From the NCBI GenBank assembly GCA_030220185.1, contig JASPKZ010009882.1:1-64000 (forward strand): a stretch of 64,000 nucleotides of DNA, given 5' to 3'. Below, one piece after another: positions 22,297-33,250 of this stretch (position 1 is its first letter; every line of letters begins with the position of its first letter). A model generated the notes under the pieces. That model had not been told where the DNA came from, made no database searches, and saw only the letters and a program-made list of their open reading frames with translations. The position numbers and the translations under genes were made by a program. This DNA is from Diploptera punctata (Eukaryota > Arthropoda > Insecta > Blattodea > Blaberidae).

Positions 22297-22954
22297 TTAG
22301 TAATGATAATATATTGTAGTAACTTAGGCTAGATTATTTGCACTATCCACACCCGAACTCTATAAATTGAATTATTTATTGACATATCCTAAACATTCAG
22401 TATGTAGCACACATAATATATACATAGGCCTACGTTATTAGTAGGGCTAGGATATTTATGACCTAAAAACAATCGAAATATGCAAAAAAAAATATATATA
22501 TATATATGCAGTTATGACCTAAAATTTACAAAAAGGTGCACTGTAATACAAAAAATATGACCTAATATTATGTAATAATTTTAGTTGTAAATTCAATTAG
22601 TAAATCAGATTATGACAATTAACTATTTATTCAAGAATAAAATACAAACGAGGAGCAAGCTAAAGTTTGGAATTTGATATTGTAGCATACTTTTTATTTT
22701 ACAAAAAATGTCTGTAGCTGCTATTTGCTCAGGTAGGCCTATATACTTAAGGAGAAATGTTCATACTGTGAATTGTATCGAAATAGGAGAGGAAGATAGA
22801 TTTTACAAGAAACAAAATTTTGAGAAATTTAACTCAAATTTACACGGAAGAAAAAAAAAGTACGATAAATGTTTTTAACTTCTTAAAAGAGTGAAAATAT
22901 GACGAATATGACCAATAAAATGCTATAATAATTAGATCACATCATCATTGTATT
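22297..22954. other. Unassigned AT-rich stretch
   Basis: Poly-A and TA tracts (22487-22507). Nothing recognised. Confidence 0.4.
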
Positions 22955-23081
22955 TTGTTTAGTCTGTATTTTAATAATATCTTAAAATTTTAATATTGTG
23001 TAATTTTTGTATAATTCTACTATTCTGTAGTTGAGTGGAAGAGAAGGCCTTATGGCCTTAACTATGCCAGCTAAAATGTAG

Positions 23082-23127
<46 letters not shown>

Positions 23128-23128
23128 T
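22955..23128 (+). mobile_element. LINE-R 3' end, copy 1, with (ATT)n tail
   Basis: Carries the family 3' signature gttgagtggaagagaaggcc and ttatggccttaact, then an uninterrupted ATT tract at 23083-23128 that probably served as the 3' tail. The link to coding sequence comes from the longer copies at 49886-50480 and 58662-59012. Confidence 0.75.
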
Positions 23129-23300
23129 TTAAAATCATCATCATTATTACTATATGCTCTGCCACATGTAAATGACCAAATATGGATCGTAATGACTTAA
23201 CAAATTACCCTAATTTAATTTGTTTTTGTATAAAATAGCATATATAAGAAACATAACACTCTTACCACAAACATATGAAATATCATAAAAATCCTAGCCG

Positions 23301-23303
<3 letters not shown>

Positions 23304-23337
<34 letters not shown>
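23304..23337. repeat. (TA)n microsatellite
   Basis: Pure TA tract directly before a SINE-K end. Confidence 0.95.
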
Positions 23338-23340
<3 letters not shown>

Positions 23341-23462
23341 CCTGGCGCGACAGGCATAGAGGCCCTTAGCCTACCAGCCGGCTGCTGGCCTCACATCCAC
23401 ATGTGTCAATCACAGAGGTAGATGATCATCAGCCAGTGTTGGGGTGACATGTGGTCAGCATG
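23338..23462 (-). mobile_element. SINE-K fragment, copy 1
   Basis: Minus-oriented relative to 29908-30256 by its ctggcgcgacaggc and ctaccagccggctgctggcc blocks, which pair with ggctggtaggcc and cctgtcgcgccatgg in that copy. Confidence 0.7.
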
Positions 23463-23464
23463 TA

Positions 23465-23509
23465 CATACGTATGTATGTATGTATGTATGTATGTATGTA
23501 TGTATGTAC
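23465..23509. repeat. (GTAT)n microsatellite
   Basis: About eleven tandem tetranucleotides next to SINE-K. Confidence 0.95.
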
Positions 23510-23692
23510 CCATATGTCCCTACATAGAGACGTAGATTTTCCCCTGGCGGGAAGTTTTTTGGCCTAGCCTAATTTAGTTATGCATACTTCGCTATAGATA
23601 TAAGTGAGGGATATGCGGTCTGTACAACGCCTCCCTGAGACATATAATAGTAACTAAGTTATTACTTAGATGCAGAAGGTAGGATAAACTTT

Positions 23693-23893
23693 GCTCAGAG
23701 GCACTTATTAGGCTTGAGGTTCTTTTACGAGCTCGAAAAACTAAAGTCTCGAGACCCACGGGTTAAAATTTCTCCCAGATGATTGTCCCTTGGGCTTTGA
23801 TATACTAAAAATCCATCGCGCTTGCCGGATATGAACCAACGACCCTCGGGACTGGAGACAAGGAACATAACCACTAGACCATCGCGGCGGACT
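23693..23893 (-). mobile_element. SINE-I copy 2 (diverged)
   Basis: tRNA-like head read on minus (tccgccgcgatggtctagtg, B-box region at about 23820-23845) with the body block cgagacccacgggttaaaat in plus orientation. Only the head-proximal part of the body is present. Confidence 0.75.
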
Positions 23894-23946
23894 ATCGGTC
23901 CTATTAATAATCATATTATCTGTGTCTATTGCTTACAAATTATGTG

Positions 23947-23948
<2 letters not shown>

Positions 23949-23993
<45 letters not shown>

Positions 23994-24000
23994 TAATAAA
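23949..24000. repeat. (AAT)n microsatellite
   Basis: Trinucleotide tract upstream of a LINE fragment. Confidence 0.95.
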
Positions 24001-24007
24001 TAATTAA

Positions 24008-24236
24008 AATTGGCAGGAATTACTAAAGAAGATATCCCAAACAGAGATATATTTAGAATTAAGGTGAATAAGTGGCAAGTTGACCAAGAGGACAAACCGA
24101 AGAAAAAAACTGGAACAACTTGGACAGATGATAGAAAACAAGCTCATAGCAAAAGAATGAAAGAAATTTGGGCTCAAAGGAAACGTCTCTAAGTACTTTG
24201 CGTAATCCTACATGGGCTCATCCGCAATAAAAAAAA

Positions 24237-24237
<1 letters not shown>
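24008..24237 (+). mobile_element. LINE 3' end (third family), open C-terminal frame
   Basis: The frame 24010-24192 is open for 60 codons: AGITKEDIPNRDIFRIKVNK, then KPKKKTGTTWTDDRKQAHSK and RMKEIWAQRKRL-stop. It is basic and lacks the reverse-transcriptase core. I recall this tail from RTE/L2-type polyproteins in insects, ending before a trinucleotide tail, as here ((AAT)n from 24238). The match is from memory only. Confidence 0.6.
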
Positions 24238-24281
<44 letters not shown>

Positions 24282-24394
24282 GTAACATTATTAATTAATA
24301 ATAGTAAAATTATTAATTAATAACAGTAATAGTAATAGTAATAATGATAATAATAGTAATAACAATAGTAATAATGATAATAATAGTAATAACA

Positions 24395-24453
<59 letters not shown>

Positions 24454-24457
24454 GTAA

Positions 24458-24492
<35 letters not shown>

Positions 24493-24545
24493 ATAGTAGT
24501 CTAATAATAATAGTAATAATAATAATAGTAATAATAATAATGTCT
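24238..24545. repeat. Compound AAT/AGT microsatellite, about 300 bp
   Basis: (AAT)n, then a tract mixing ataatgata, aatagtaat and aacaatagt, then a long pure (AAT)n, then (AGT)n and back to AAT/AGT mixtures. The two apparent minus-strand frames here (poly-Ile and poly-Tyr) are translations of the repeat. Confidence 0.95.
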
Positions 24546-24914
24546 CCACGTCGGTAATGATCAAGAGAGCCGAGTTTATCCATTCAATGGCGATTCGCTT
24601 TCAATAGTACGACATCTTTAATAACAGATGTTTGGAGTTTAACCCAGAGACTTGATACAAAATCCAAGTAAAAAAAAATACATTTCCTCAAATATCTCTC
24701 AGGTTCGAATTTGAAACATTCAAAATTAAAAACATTCCAATCTTGTTACTGCACAATCAACAGATTTCAGAAAGTGTGTACCGTAATTCATTTAGAAGGT
24801 AATTTTGAAGAAGTGTAATAACATTTTTAGATGTGTGGAATCGATTGTTATAATTTTATTTAACCATGATCTTTAACAGTTAAGAACATTATCATAGCTA
24901 TTCAATTATATATC
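24546..24914. other. Unassigned AT-rich stretch
   Basis: Nothing recognised. Confidence 0.4.
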
Positions 24915-25100
24915 AGGGGCCCGAGGTTCTTTTCTGTTCCGTAAATCTACGACACGTGACCCACGGTTTTACTTCCCTTCCGAAGGAACGCGTTCTCAGG
25001 ATTTTAACACCATAAAAACCATGAACTTCAGCCAAGTTTTTAATTGCGAATATTGTAATAAGGTCAATCATAGTAACCAGTAGTCCAGCGGAACCGACAA
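24915..25100 (-). mobile_element. SINE-J copy 1
   Basis: Diverged relative of SINE-I, sharing the order gaggttctttt, cacgtgacccacggtttta, cttcccttccgaa and ggattttaacacc with copies at 39250, 52335 and 54722. The head is poorly preserved. Confidence 0.6.
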
Positions 25101-25234
25101 ATGGAATCAAATTGGAAAGTGAGTTACAACTGAAATCAAGGATTCATTTTTAATAAAATAAAATAAAATAACAGGAGTCTCTATCATATTATTTCAAAAC
25201 AAAAGTATAATAAGGTCGATTCTAAAGTGTTACA

Positions 25235-25435
25235 ACATTAAAATAAATACCTGATATATAAGTCATCCCCAAATAAATTAAGTTTCTGTTTAATGAACTT
25301 CAACAAGTTGTTAAAACTATGCGGGCCTTTTAAACATAGTTTTAGCTACTAGACGAAGGTTTTTAAATAAAAATTTAATTTAGTTGAGGACGACTGATAC
25401 ATCAGGTATTAATTTTAATATTTTAACATTTTATT
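25235..25435. mobile_element. Penelope-like terminal foldback, copy 2
   Basis: Inverted arms aataaatacctgatatataa and, from the right, aattaatacctgatgtatca, each next to a degraded version of the gtcgtcctcaact motif. Confidence 0.55.
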
Positions 25436-25540
25436 AAATAATCTCATTGGTTATTTACAATGAATTTTAGAAGTATTGAAGGCCTATTCTGCCAAAAGAT
25501 TTGAATTTTCTGTTGAATAACGAAAAGATCCAAACAATAT

Positions 25541-26096
25541 CACTGGTCAACATGATTTTTATCTCATGAGTACGAATAGTTGTACTTAATGCAGTTTTTT
25601 TATGGTGTTTTCAAATATGTATTCGGAATTTCTCCATCACCCACAGTTTTTTTTTTTAATTTCAATTAATGGATTTAAGTAATTATTTTTTTAATAAACC
25701 TAGATTTCTTCCCGAAAAATCTTGGCGCAGTGAGCAATGAGCACGGGGAATGCTTTCATCAGGAGATTTCAGCAATGAAAAAGAGACATCAAGGCAAATG
25801 GAATCCTAATATGCTGGGCGATTATTATTGGACCATCAAGAGGGATGCTCCACAGGCGAAATATAGCAGAAAATCGTCATTTCTTACTTTTTAGGTGAGT
25901 CCGAATGTTCGAAAATTGTGTAGTTACGAATGTAGGAAATATTAAAGTGTTTGAAATTATAAATGCCTGTCTCTCGGAAACCTTGCGTGATGGAGAATAA
26001 CCGGTATCATATTTGAATTTAGGTGAACAAATACTATCAGAATCACATATTATTCTTTCTGAGACAAAAAAAAACTTTATTTTTTGGTGCTCGGTG
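25541..26096 (+). mobile_element. TIR-D element copy 3 (best open C-terminal frame)
   Basis: Same family as 337-877, opposite orientation. Ends CACTGGTCAACA and, in reverse complement, CACCGAGCACCA; flanks TAT and TAA. The plus-strand frame 25679-25894 is open without an ATG for about 70 codons. From 25703 it reads DFFPKNLGAVSNEHGECFHQ, EISAMKKRHQGKWNPNMLGD and YYWTIKRDAPQAKYSRKSSF, ending LTF-stop. I recall very similar C-termini (EHGE-x-FHQ ... MLADYCW) in many hypothetical proteins from insects. The function is unknown to me. After the stop come about 200 bp of conserved non-coding DNA up to the TIR. Confidence 0.82.
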
Positions 26097-27005
26097 TAAT
26101 CTAAATTAGCAATGTGGAGGTAACATTATTGAACAGGGACAACAAATGAATATTACTCGTAAATAGATGATCATATCGACCAGACGAATGGAAACAAGGA
26201 GTAATCTACCAATGAAAATAGTAGAAAATATCTAAAATTATAGAGATGATGATGATGATGATGATAACCTGTGATGTATGAAAAAGAGTAGAGAAAACAG
26301 AGTTCATGCCAACAATAAAAAAAAGAATAATAAATTTTGTTACAAAAAATCTCCCTTCACTTTTCATAACTAAGGGGTACTTATTTTTGTAAATCGTCTC
26401 GTAAAACTAATCAAATAATGGAATGCCTACTCAGTATACAGTTTCAGTTAACGTCTTTAAAGTAGAAAGACCACATAGAATGAAGACATATGTTAAATTA
26501 TGCAAATTTTTAAACATCTCATTAGAGTTGGTACAATAAGATGGTTAAAAAAAAAAGGTTTGGCTTGTGACAGAGGAAACTGAGCGTGGCTTTTAATTCT
26601 AATTTAATTTACTTAAACATGTCTAAACAGTGACATACAAAGGAAAAAAAAAACATTAAAAAGGGAAATATAAATAGAGTCAAACAAAGGCAAAATTAAA
26701 ATCGTTATTCTATTTCACATGAATCTAAGGGAGAGATTTAAACGTGTAGTCAGATGCATTAAAAAGGCAATTATGCTATTCTAATTTTATAAAGAGAGTC
26801 CAGAATTGAACAGATAAAATTGGAGGGGTTTTCGAGTAGACCAGACAAACATTTTAGGCAAGAAACTTATCTACAGACTCAAAAATAAAACAAAATAGTA
26901 TAGAATGTGTCCAATTTCACCACGCCATCGTCACTGACTAAACGTCCATGTGACAAGATAAAATAAGATGAAAATGTTTCATGATTTATTTCATTCTACT
27001 GTAGT
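26097..27005. other. Unassigned AT-rich stretch
   Basis: Contains a short GAT microsatellite (26246-26266). Otherwise no recognised element. Confidence 0.4.
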
Positions 27006-27664
27006 GAACTAACTAAATAACCCACTGGCTCTATCGAACCCATAGGTTCATGGCCGCGCGGACATAAGCTCTTCATATATCCCTATACTGAACTAATGTT
27101 ATACAATCATCCCTGTATAATCTACTTCCCCCAAATCATGGTTAATATTATTCTCTTCACCTCATTCTTGGTCTACTAACTGGGCGTTTTCCCTCTTGTT
27201 TCCCTATATGAAGCTTCCATGCACCTCTTTCATTCGCCATTCGTGCCACATGTCTTACCATTGAAGTCTAAGAGACTTTACTGTTCCTATCATATCTGGC
27301 TTCCTATAAAGACCATGTAGCTCACTGACATGTAGTTTTCTCCATTCGCCTGTCTGTTCATTGTTCTTCGGTTTAAAGTTTTCTTAACAACTTTATTCTC
27401 AAATAATCGTAATCTTCTTTCCTCCCTTAAAGTACGAGTCCATGTGTAGAATAATAGTTTTTATATATTTTCAGTTTAACTTTTTCTGAAAGGAGTTGGG
27501 ACAAAAAATGTCCCTGTAATGCGTAATAGCATGCATTTCTATAACTAAGCATATGTTTAAATTCTATGTGCAACCCATTCCTATTTGTAATTATTTGTAT
27601 TGTTCGTAGGTATTTGAATTCAGTCATTTCTTAAACATTTCCGTCATTTGTCATTAGCTGTAGT
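27006..27664 (-). mobile_element. LINE-A 3' part, copy 4
   Basis: Strongly decayed, but follows the LINE-A order from the 3' signature (actggctctatcgaacccat on plus) to the EFKYL block at 27600-27627, with several small deletions and frameshifts. Confidence 0.85.
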
Positions 27665-29907
27665 AAACTACACTTTTTTTGTGGAAAAAGTGAGAAGATT
27701 GTTTTGTGCTATAGGCTACTCGATTTTTTTTTAACAAAACGGGTTTTGGAAAAGCAAAATAGAAATAGAAATATTTTACAAAGTAATAAAGAAATACCGT
27801 GAAAATTATAAAGGTAAGGTACAACCAAATTGTAGAGATACATTTACAATATGATAATTATTTCACAATAATTTCTATAGAATATTTGAAGAAACTAACT
27901 GTTGCGTTATTTTTAATCACTAACTGATAATTTTGAACGCGTTCCATATTTCCATTAAGAGACGATCGATATTTACAGCATATTTTATAAGTGAACCATG
28001 TTCAAGATTATCAAAACCTTGAAGGCATTAAATTGTTAAAACTCGTGTTTCAAATCAACCATAAATCTCTTGTTCTTTTTTTGTAATTAAAGTAATATTA
28101 GGGGACAAACCTAATATTAATGGAAGAATCTTACGTTTTTAATTATATTCAACTGCTGTTTTTTATTCCTTATCTGCCATAATTTCTATGTCTAATGAAA
28201 ATATACATTAAATGAAAATGGGCACACACGTTGGTCGATAATGATCAGAAACATGGCATGTTCTTTTATGCTAATACATGTCCTACTTTAATTCAAATGT
28301 ATTTTCAAGTAAATAAATAAGCTACCATTATTTTCTACATTTGGACACTGAGTTTAGTAATTAAAGATGATTATGACATCAGTATACAAGATTTCTTTGA
28401 ACAAGACCAACATAACAAATTACTATACTTAAAAAAAGAAAACATTTAAGAGAACAAAATTCTAAGAGGATATTAGACACTCGAAATGACTTTGGTTAAA
28501 ATATTCTTTTGAAGGTTGTATTTCCAATGAAGGTGACGATTAGGATAGTGGGACACACATAGCTACCAGAAAGAATGCATGTTCGACAGGAAAGAGAGAG
28601 TGAGAGACAGAGACGGAGAGCATTTCCCTCAAGCTCTAACAGTTCAAGATTCCTACCAAAGAAAAAGAAGAAGAACAAAAAAGTCGAGAATTATACAGCA
28701 TTCCCACCTCTTGTTTTTAGCCTGTTGGATGCAATTTAAAACTTTTAAATTGCCTCAAGAATACAACTGATCTACACAATGGTATCTCAGAGCAAGTTCA
28801 GACAACTACAAAAATAATGGTAGCCGTCATAGGAGTCTCGTTGATTGGTTACCATAGACTACATCAAATGCGACGGCCGAACTTCGACACGGACTAATGC
28901 AAAGACTTGTTAAGAACTCTAATTCCAACGGCTTCCAAATGACGAGGGCAAATTTTTTTTTAATGTAATGGAATAAGAGGAGAAACAAGAAAAAAGTTTA
29001 CTAGCTCTATTACGTTAAGAATTATTAATAAGACGGTAGAAAATAAATACATAAATCCCTGGCTTAGAAGAGGCAAAACTGACTGAAATGCTTACTGTCA
29101 GTGGCAAGCTGAAAATATTACAAGGAATTACTAAGTTTTATACTGACTCGTTTCCTCAATTTTTAATTTCAGTTTTCTTAACGGGAGTTTGCTATTTCTC
29201 ATATTAAGTAGCAATAAAATTATCCTTAAGAGACTGATAGACTCCCTTCCAGAATCAATACGCAAAGAAAATTTCAAATGGCACAGCCTGGAATGGAATC
29301 AAGAACCCTCAGGATGCTGATCGCTCGTGCTGACCATTATTCTACAGAAACGGTGATTAACTCGATGATATAGGCCTAATTTATTTTCAACAAACCCCCA
29401 CAAGAGGGCACTATAACTCTGGATTCCTTATAGAACATTAGACTACACGATTTTTAACTCTTCTAGTTTCATTTCGACATAAAAATAGCCATATAGGCCT
29501 ACTAAATTTAATACCAGTGAAGGTCCTCGTCAATATGGCGAAAATAAATGGAATGGTGAGATGCAAATTGTATCCTCTCCAGTGGCAAATGAAGTTTAAT
29601 TTTTTGACATTCATCTTAAATAAATATTCCTAAGTAGGTCTAATATATTTGGGTTTATAACCTAGATGGCATCTACTCTTCATCTTTCACAGATTTAGTT
29701 GGTAAATATTGGGATATAGGCCTATTCCGTAAGTGGATAAGTTTTTTTCTGCCGCTATCAGATTCTTAAAAATGTTAACTTATTTCTGTTAACGTTCCTT
29801 ATTTTACTTACTTTTGTAGCTTTATAGCTTCCCAGTTACTTCTATGTACAGTACATTAAAACTAATTTTTGGTATAACTTTAATAGGCTATTTCTTGAGG
29901 TAAACTA
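27665..29907. other. Large unassigned AT-rich region
   Basis: 2.2 kb without a clear element. A degraded tRNA-like B-box sits near 29290-29340 (minus strand). Small frames at 28496-28770 carry no recognisable motif. Confidence 0.4.
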
Positions 29908-30256
29908 GTTCCGCGCCGTAGTCGAGTGGTTAAGTCAAGATGCCTTGGTGCAAAGCTACGGGACATTGGCTGGCTAGGATCTCCATAGGGAAAGACATTT
30001 TTTCCTGGAATTTCGGCCAGTATGGGACCGGTGCCCACCAAGCATCATGAGGAATTTGGGTAGCTACAGTAAGTAGCGGCTCCTGATTGAGAAAACTAGC
30101 TATAACAGCTGGGGACCCGAAATATTGACCACATGTCACCTCTACACTGGCAGGATTATCGTCTACCTCCAAAACATGTAGATGAGAGGCCAGCAATTGG
30201 CTGGTAGGCCAAGGGACTTCTAGGCCTGTCGCGCCATGGAGTTAATTTTTTATTTA
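29908..30256 (+). mobile_element. SINE-K copy 2 with 7-bp flanking repeat
   Basis: The head cgcgccgtagtcgagtggtt resembles a tRNA A-box region. The body includes ggaatttcggccagtatggg and gaggaatttgggtagctaca. It ends ggcctgtcgcgccatggagt plus a T-rich tail. TAAACTA flanks it at 29901-29907 and 30257-30263. The 88-codon minus-strand frame here is incidental. Confidence 0.82.
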
Positions 30257-30264
30257 TAAACTAA

Positions 30265-30383
30265 CGAATTAATTAAGTCAGTGGCTCTATCGAATCCGTA
30301 GGTTCTTGCCCGCTTGAACATAAGTGCTCCATACGTCCCTATCCTGAGTTAATGTCTCCCAATCATACCGTGTATAATTCAAG
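30265..30383 (-). mobile_element. LINE-A 3' end, copy 5 (short)
   Basis: About 120 bp starting at the family 3' signature and stopping near the VDYTGD codons. Confidence 0.8.
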
Positions 30384-30681
30384 ATAGTTCTCTGCCAATA
30401 ATATTTCTATATACAGGTAAACGATTATAGTTGTAAAATAGTAAAAAAAAAAAAATAGTAGACCTAAATGGAAAAAAAAAAAAAAAAAAAACTTTGCTAA
30501 CGATATTATTACAACAGTAGAAATAGCAATTTCGTTTTGCGAGTAAGTTGAGTTATTTAGGGCCGAACCTAAACTGAATTAATTCGTAAAACGCTTACGA
30601 TTCTTGCAACATGTGTAATTTGATTTCATACTATGAGAAGTATCATTATTTTCAATAACTAATTATTAACATGGCACATAC

Positions 30682-30682
<1 letters not shown>
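30384..30682. other. Unassigned stretch with poly-A tracts
   Basis: Poly-A runs at about 30450-30490. Nothing else recognised. Confidence 0.4.
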
Positions 30683-30714
<32 letters not shown>

Positions 30715-30825
30715 TTAATAATAATAATATTAATAATAATAATAATATTAATAATAATAATATTAATAATAATAATAATAATCATAATAATATTATTATT
30801 ATTATTACTATTATTATTATTATAT
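30683..30825. repeat. (AAT)n/(ATT)n microsatellite
   Basis: AAT tract with regular aatatt interruptions, turning into ATT at the right end. Confidence 0.95.
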
Positions 30826-30862
30826 TTAGTGAAACTTTAGGCACATAGAAAGATGCGTAAAT

Positions 30863-30867
<5 letters not shown>

Positions 30868-30934
<67 letters not shown>
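30868..30934. repeat. (TA)n microsatellite
   Basis: Long pure TA tract of more than 30 units. Confidence 0.97.
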
Positions 30935-30938
<4 letters not shown>

Positions 30939-31056
30939 AATCTATAAATGAATAAATAAATAATAATGATAATAAATAGATAATAAATAAATATATATAT
31001 ATATATAAATAAACAAATAATGGTTAGTGTATAAAATGAAGGGCTATTTGTTTATA

Positions 31057-31969
31057 GGATGTTGGGATATGTTACAACTATCAACTTCTAGAGTTTGTAG
31101 AGGGGGCTGCGTAAATAACATTATGAATAGGAACTTTTGTCCGGAAACATACCGTTTTCGTGTTGCAAGTACAAGTTCGCATTAAACGTTTCAATCTCTC
31201 GCGTATGCCGGGGATAGATCAATAGTAATTTAATGATTTATGACTCAATTAATTACATTTACACAACCGAACACTCATTCATTCCGTAACAATGTCCAAT
31301 GTCAAGGCAAAATAAAGGAACTTCACTTTGAATTAACCGAACTTCTCTACTGTACTTAGCACTGCAGTAAAGTTTTTATCCATTACAACAGCGCAGCGGT
31401 TTGATGTGGCAGTCACCAATCTTATGGCACACATTGACCTGTGAATCATATTCCAGTTCACTCGCTCTATCACACCTGTTGTCTGTTGAATATCTTGTGC
31501 AGAGGCCAGAACTCGTGCAAATAGATCTTCTACAGTGTTTCTCCACGAGTCTGATATGCCAGAGACTTTAAGTAGTCCCACAGAGTTAAATCCGACGATG
31601 GTGAAGGTCATGCAAAAGACCACCTTGACCCAAACATTGGTTAAGGTTATCTCGAACGGCACGTCCAAAATGGGGTGGCGCGAAATCATGTTGAAACTGG
31701 AGGTATCGACAAATATCCAATGATACATCTTCCAAGGATGAATCCAGTACTTCTTCCAGAAGGTAAGTGTCACTCGTTATTAATTAAGTCATAAAGAAAT
31801 TGCTATCGATTTATCCCCGCAGACGCGGGAGATTTAAACGCTTAATACGAAAATGTACATGCAGCACATAAACAATACGTTTTGGCCTGAGGATCCTATT
31901 CAAAACGTTATCTACTCAAAATCCTCTACAAACCACAGAAAATTTTATTGGTTATTTCGGAACACACCG
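31057..31969 (-). mobile_element. Mariner-like element with long inverted ends, transposase pseudogene inside
   Basis: Outer arms of about 190 bp are inverted copies. Left: ataacattatgaatagga ... ctctcgcgtatgccgggga. The right arm, in reverse complement: ataacgttttgaatagga ... ctcccgcgtctgcgggga. TA lies at both presumed borders (31055-31056 and 31970-31971). Between the arms, minus strand 31770-31330 carries the C-terminal half of a DDE transposase in two or more frames. Near 31755 it reads LEEVLDSSLEDVSLDICRYL, then QFQHDFAPPHFGRAVRDNLN (compare the QHDGA-x-xHF block of the family). In another frame it reads NTVEDLFARVLASAQDIQQT followed by TGVIERVNWNMIHR. The catalytic D of QHDGA is present, while the following block is broken by frameshifts. 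Confidence 0.78.
31333..31773 (-). pseudogene. Mariner/IS630-type transposase C-terminal pseudogene
   Basis: This is the 146-codon frame inside the 31057-31969 element. Its last 60 codons (DLFARVLASAQDIQQTTGVI ... ERVNWNMI) follow the family. Its first half is the wrong frame of the true coding sequence, whose QHDFAPPHFGRAVRD segment lies one frame over. It ends at 31333 without the usual C-x-x-x-x-G-x-x-FE ending. Confidence 0.75.
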
Positions 31970-32018
31970 TATTATGTATATTACATATTTTTCCATGATT
32001 TATGATTATAATTTGTAT

Positions 32019-33165
32019 ACTGTAAATATAAAACTGTTATTCTCCCATCATATTTTATGGATGCGAAACATGGACTCTTACTTTAAGGGAGGAGAAAGTA
32101 TTATGAAAATTTGAAATAAAGTTCGTAGGAAACTTTTGTACCAAAGACAGATGAACAGAAAGGTGAATGGAGAAGACTACTTTATACTGAGCTACATGAT
32201 ATTATAAGAAACCAGATATAATAAGAACAGTTAAGTCTTCTACAGTGCGATCAGATAGCAGTGGACAAGCAGACGCGGGGATTTCACTATACACTGCTGA
32301 CGCACTCGCGGCGGGGAACGGACAGCGTAGTATCGCGGTGATACAAACTCACACTATTTTACAAATTGTCGTACTCACCAACTTTATTGAAGCAGGTGCT
32401 GGAACTGTTCGTCTTCGTTGTCCATACATTTTGACACCTCTTTATAAAATTTGTTGTACATATTATGGATTGTTAAACGTGGGGGGATTTTTACACCCGG
32501 GAATCGTGTATCAAAAAGTATTCGTACTTGGCTGGCAGACTGAGTTAACAAATATTGATCATAAATAAATACATGTTGGTCAGTAGAAAAATGATTAGCC
32601 ATTATAGAGTTTACACTTTACACTTATACACACGTCATTCAGTTTACATTTATACACGCCTGTTTTATAAGACACAAATTTTAAAATTGAAGTAACTTAT
32701 ACACACGCCATTCTGTATACAAGGACAAGCGAGCGAGCACCTTATCCACTCGAATGAAACGATCATACTGCGACTGCGAACGCGTGGGATGTGCTTGTAT
32801 ACTGCTGAGTCTGCACACATTTCACGCCCCGTGTATGCACGTGTAAACCTTCGTCACCGCACAGCACAAACTCCGCATCTGCTGATCAATGCTATCTGAT
32901 CGCACTGTAGAATGCGACGGGCAGGGCATATGACACTAATGGGGGATGAAAGAGGGACATGGAAGGTTCTTGTAGGAAACATGAGGGAGAACGCCCTGTT
33001 GGTAGACCACAAATGAGGGGGAGAATAAGATTAACCATGATTTGAGGAAAGTAGATTATACAGGTGATGATTGGAAAACATTAGCTCAGGATAATCATGT
33101 ATGGAGGGCTTATGTCCGCGCGCCCATAAGCCTATGGGCTCTATAGTGCTAGTGACCTAGTTAGT
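32019..33165 (+). mobile_element. LINE-A 3' part, copy 6, split by a Tc1-like element
   Basis: The left piece 32019-32242 runs from ctgttattctcccatcata to agaacagttaagtcttcta. The right piece 32908-33165 resumes at tagaatgcgacgggcaggg and ends at the family 3' signature. Removing 32243-32907 and one TA restores the LINE-A consensus order around RTVKSRRLRWAGH. Confidence 0.9.
32243..32907 (-). mobile_element. Tc1/mariner-like element nested in LINE-A
   Basis: Perfect 18-bp terminal inverted repeats CAGTGCGATCAGATAGCA, flanked by TA on both sides (32241-32242 and 32908-32909). CAGT ends plus TA duplication fit the Tc1 group. The minus-strand frame 32602-32384 (72 codons) begins MANHFSTDQHVFIYDQYLLT and QSASQVRILFDTRFPGVKIP. 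This resembles the N-terminal helix-turn-helix of insect mariner-type transposases (MA-x-x-(Y/F)-(T/S)-x-x-(E/Q) ...). The remainder of the transposase is missing. The overlapping plus-strand 107-codon frame is probably spurious. Confidence 0.85.
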
Positions 33166-33250
33166 ATATATAATTGTAAATCTGAACTTTGTGTATTTGT
33201 GCCGGATGAATGGAAAATAAGGACTTATGGTCTTAACTCTGTCAACGTAA
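33166..33250 (+). mobile_element. LINE-R 3' end, copy 2
   Basis: Short piece with gaatggaaaataaggactta and tggtcttaactctgtcaa, a diverged form of the LINE-R 3' signature, directly behind LINE-A. Confidence 0.6.

Noticed and set aside
24313..24583. Frames with long runs of one residue over AAT and AGT tracts (also 35338-35604, 47739-48103, 49710-49958, 56488-56760)
   Set aside because: They are translations of microsatellites and have no independent support as proteins.
32245..32568. 107-codon plus frame starting at the Tc1-like terminus
   Set aside because: Begins inside the TIR and overlaps the more plausible minus-strand helix-turn-helix frame; no known motif.
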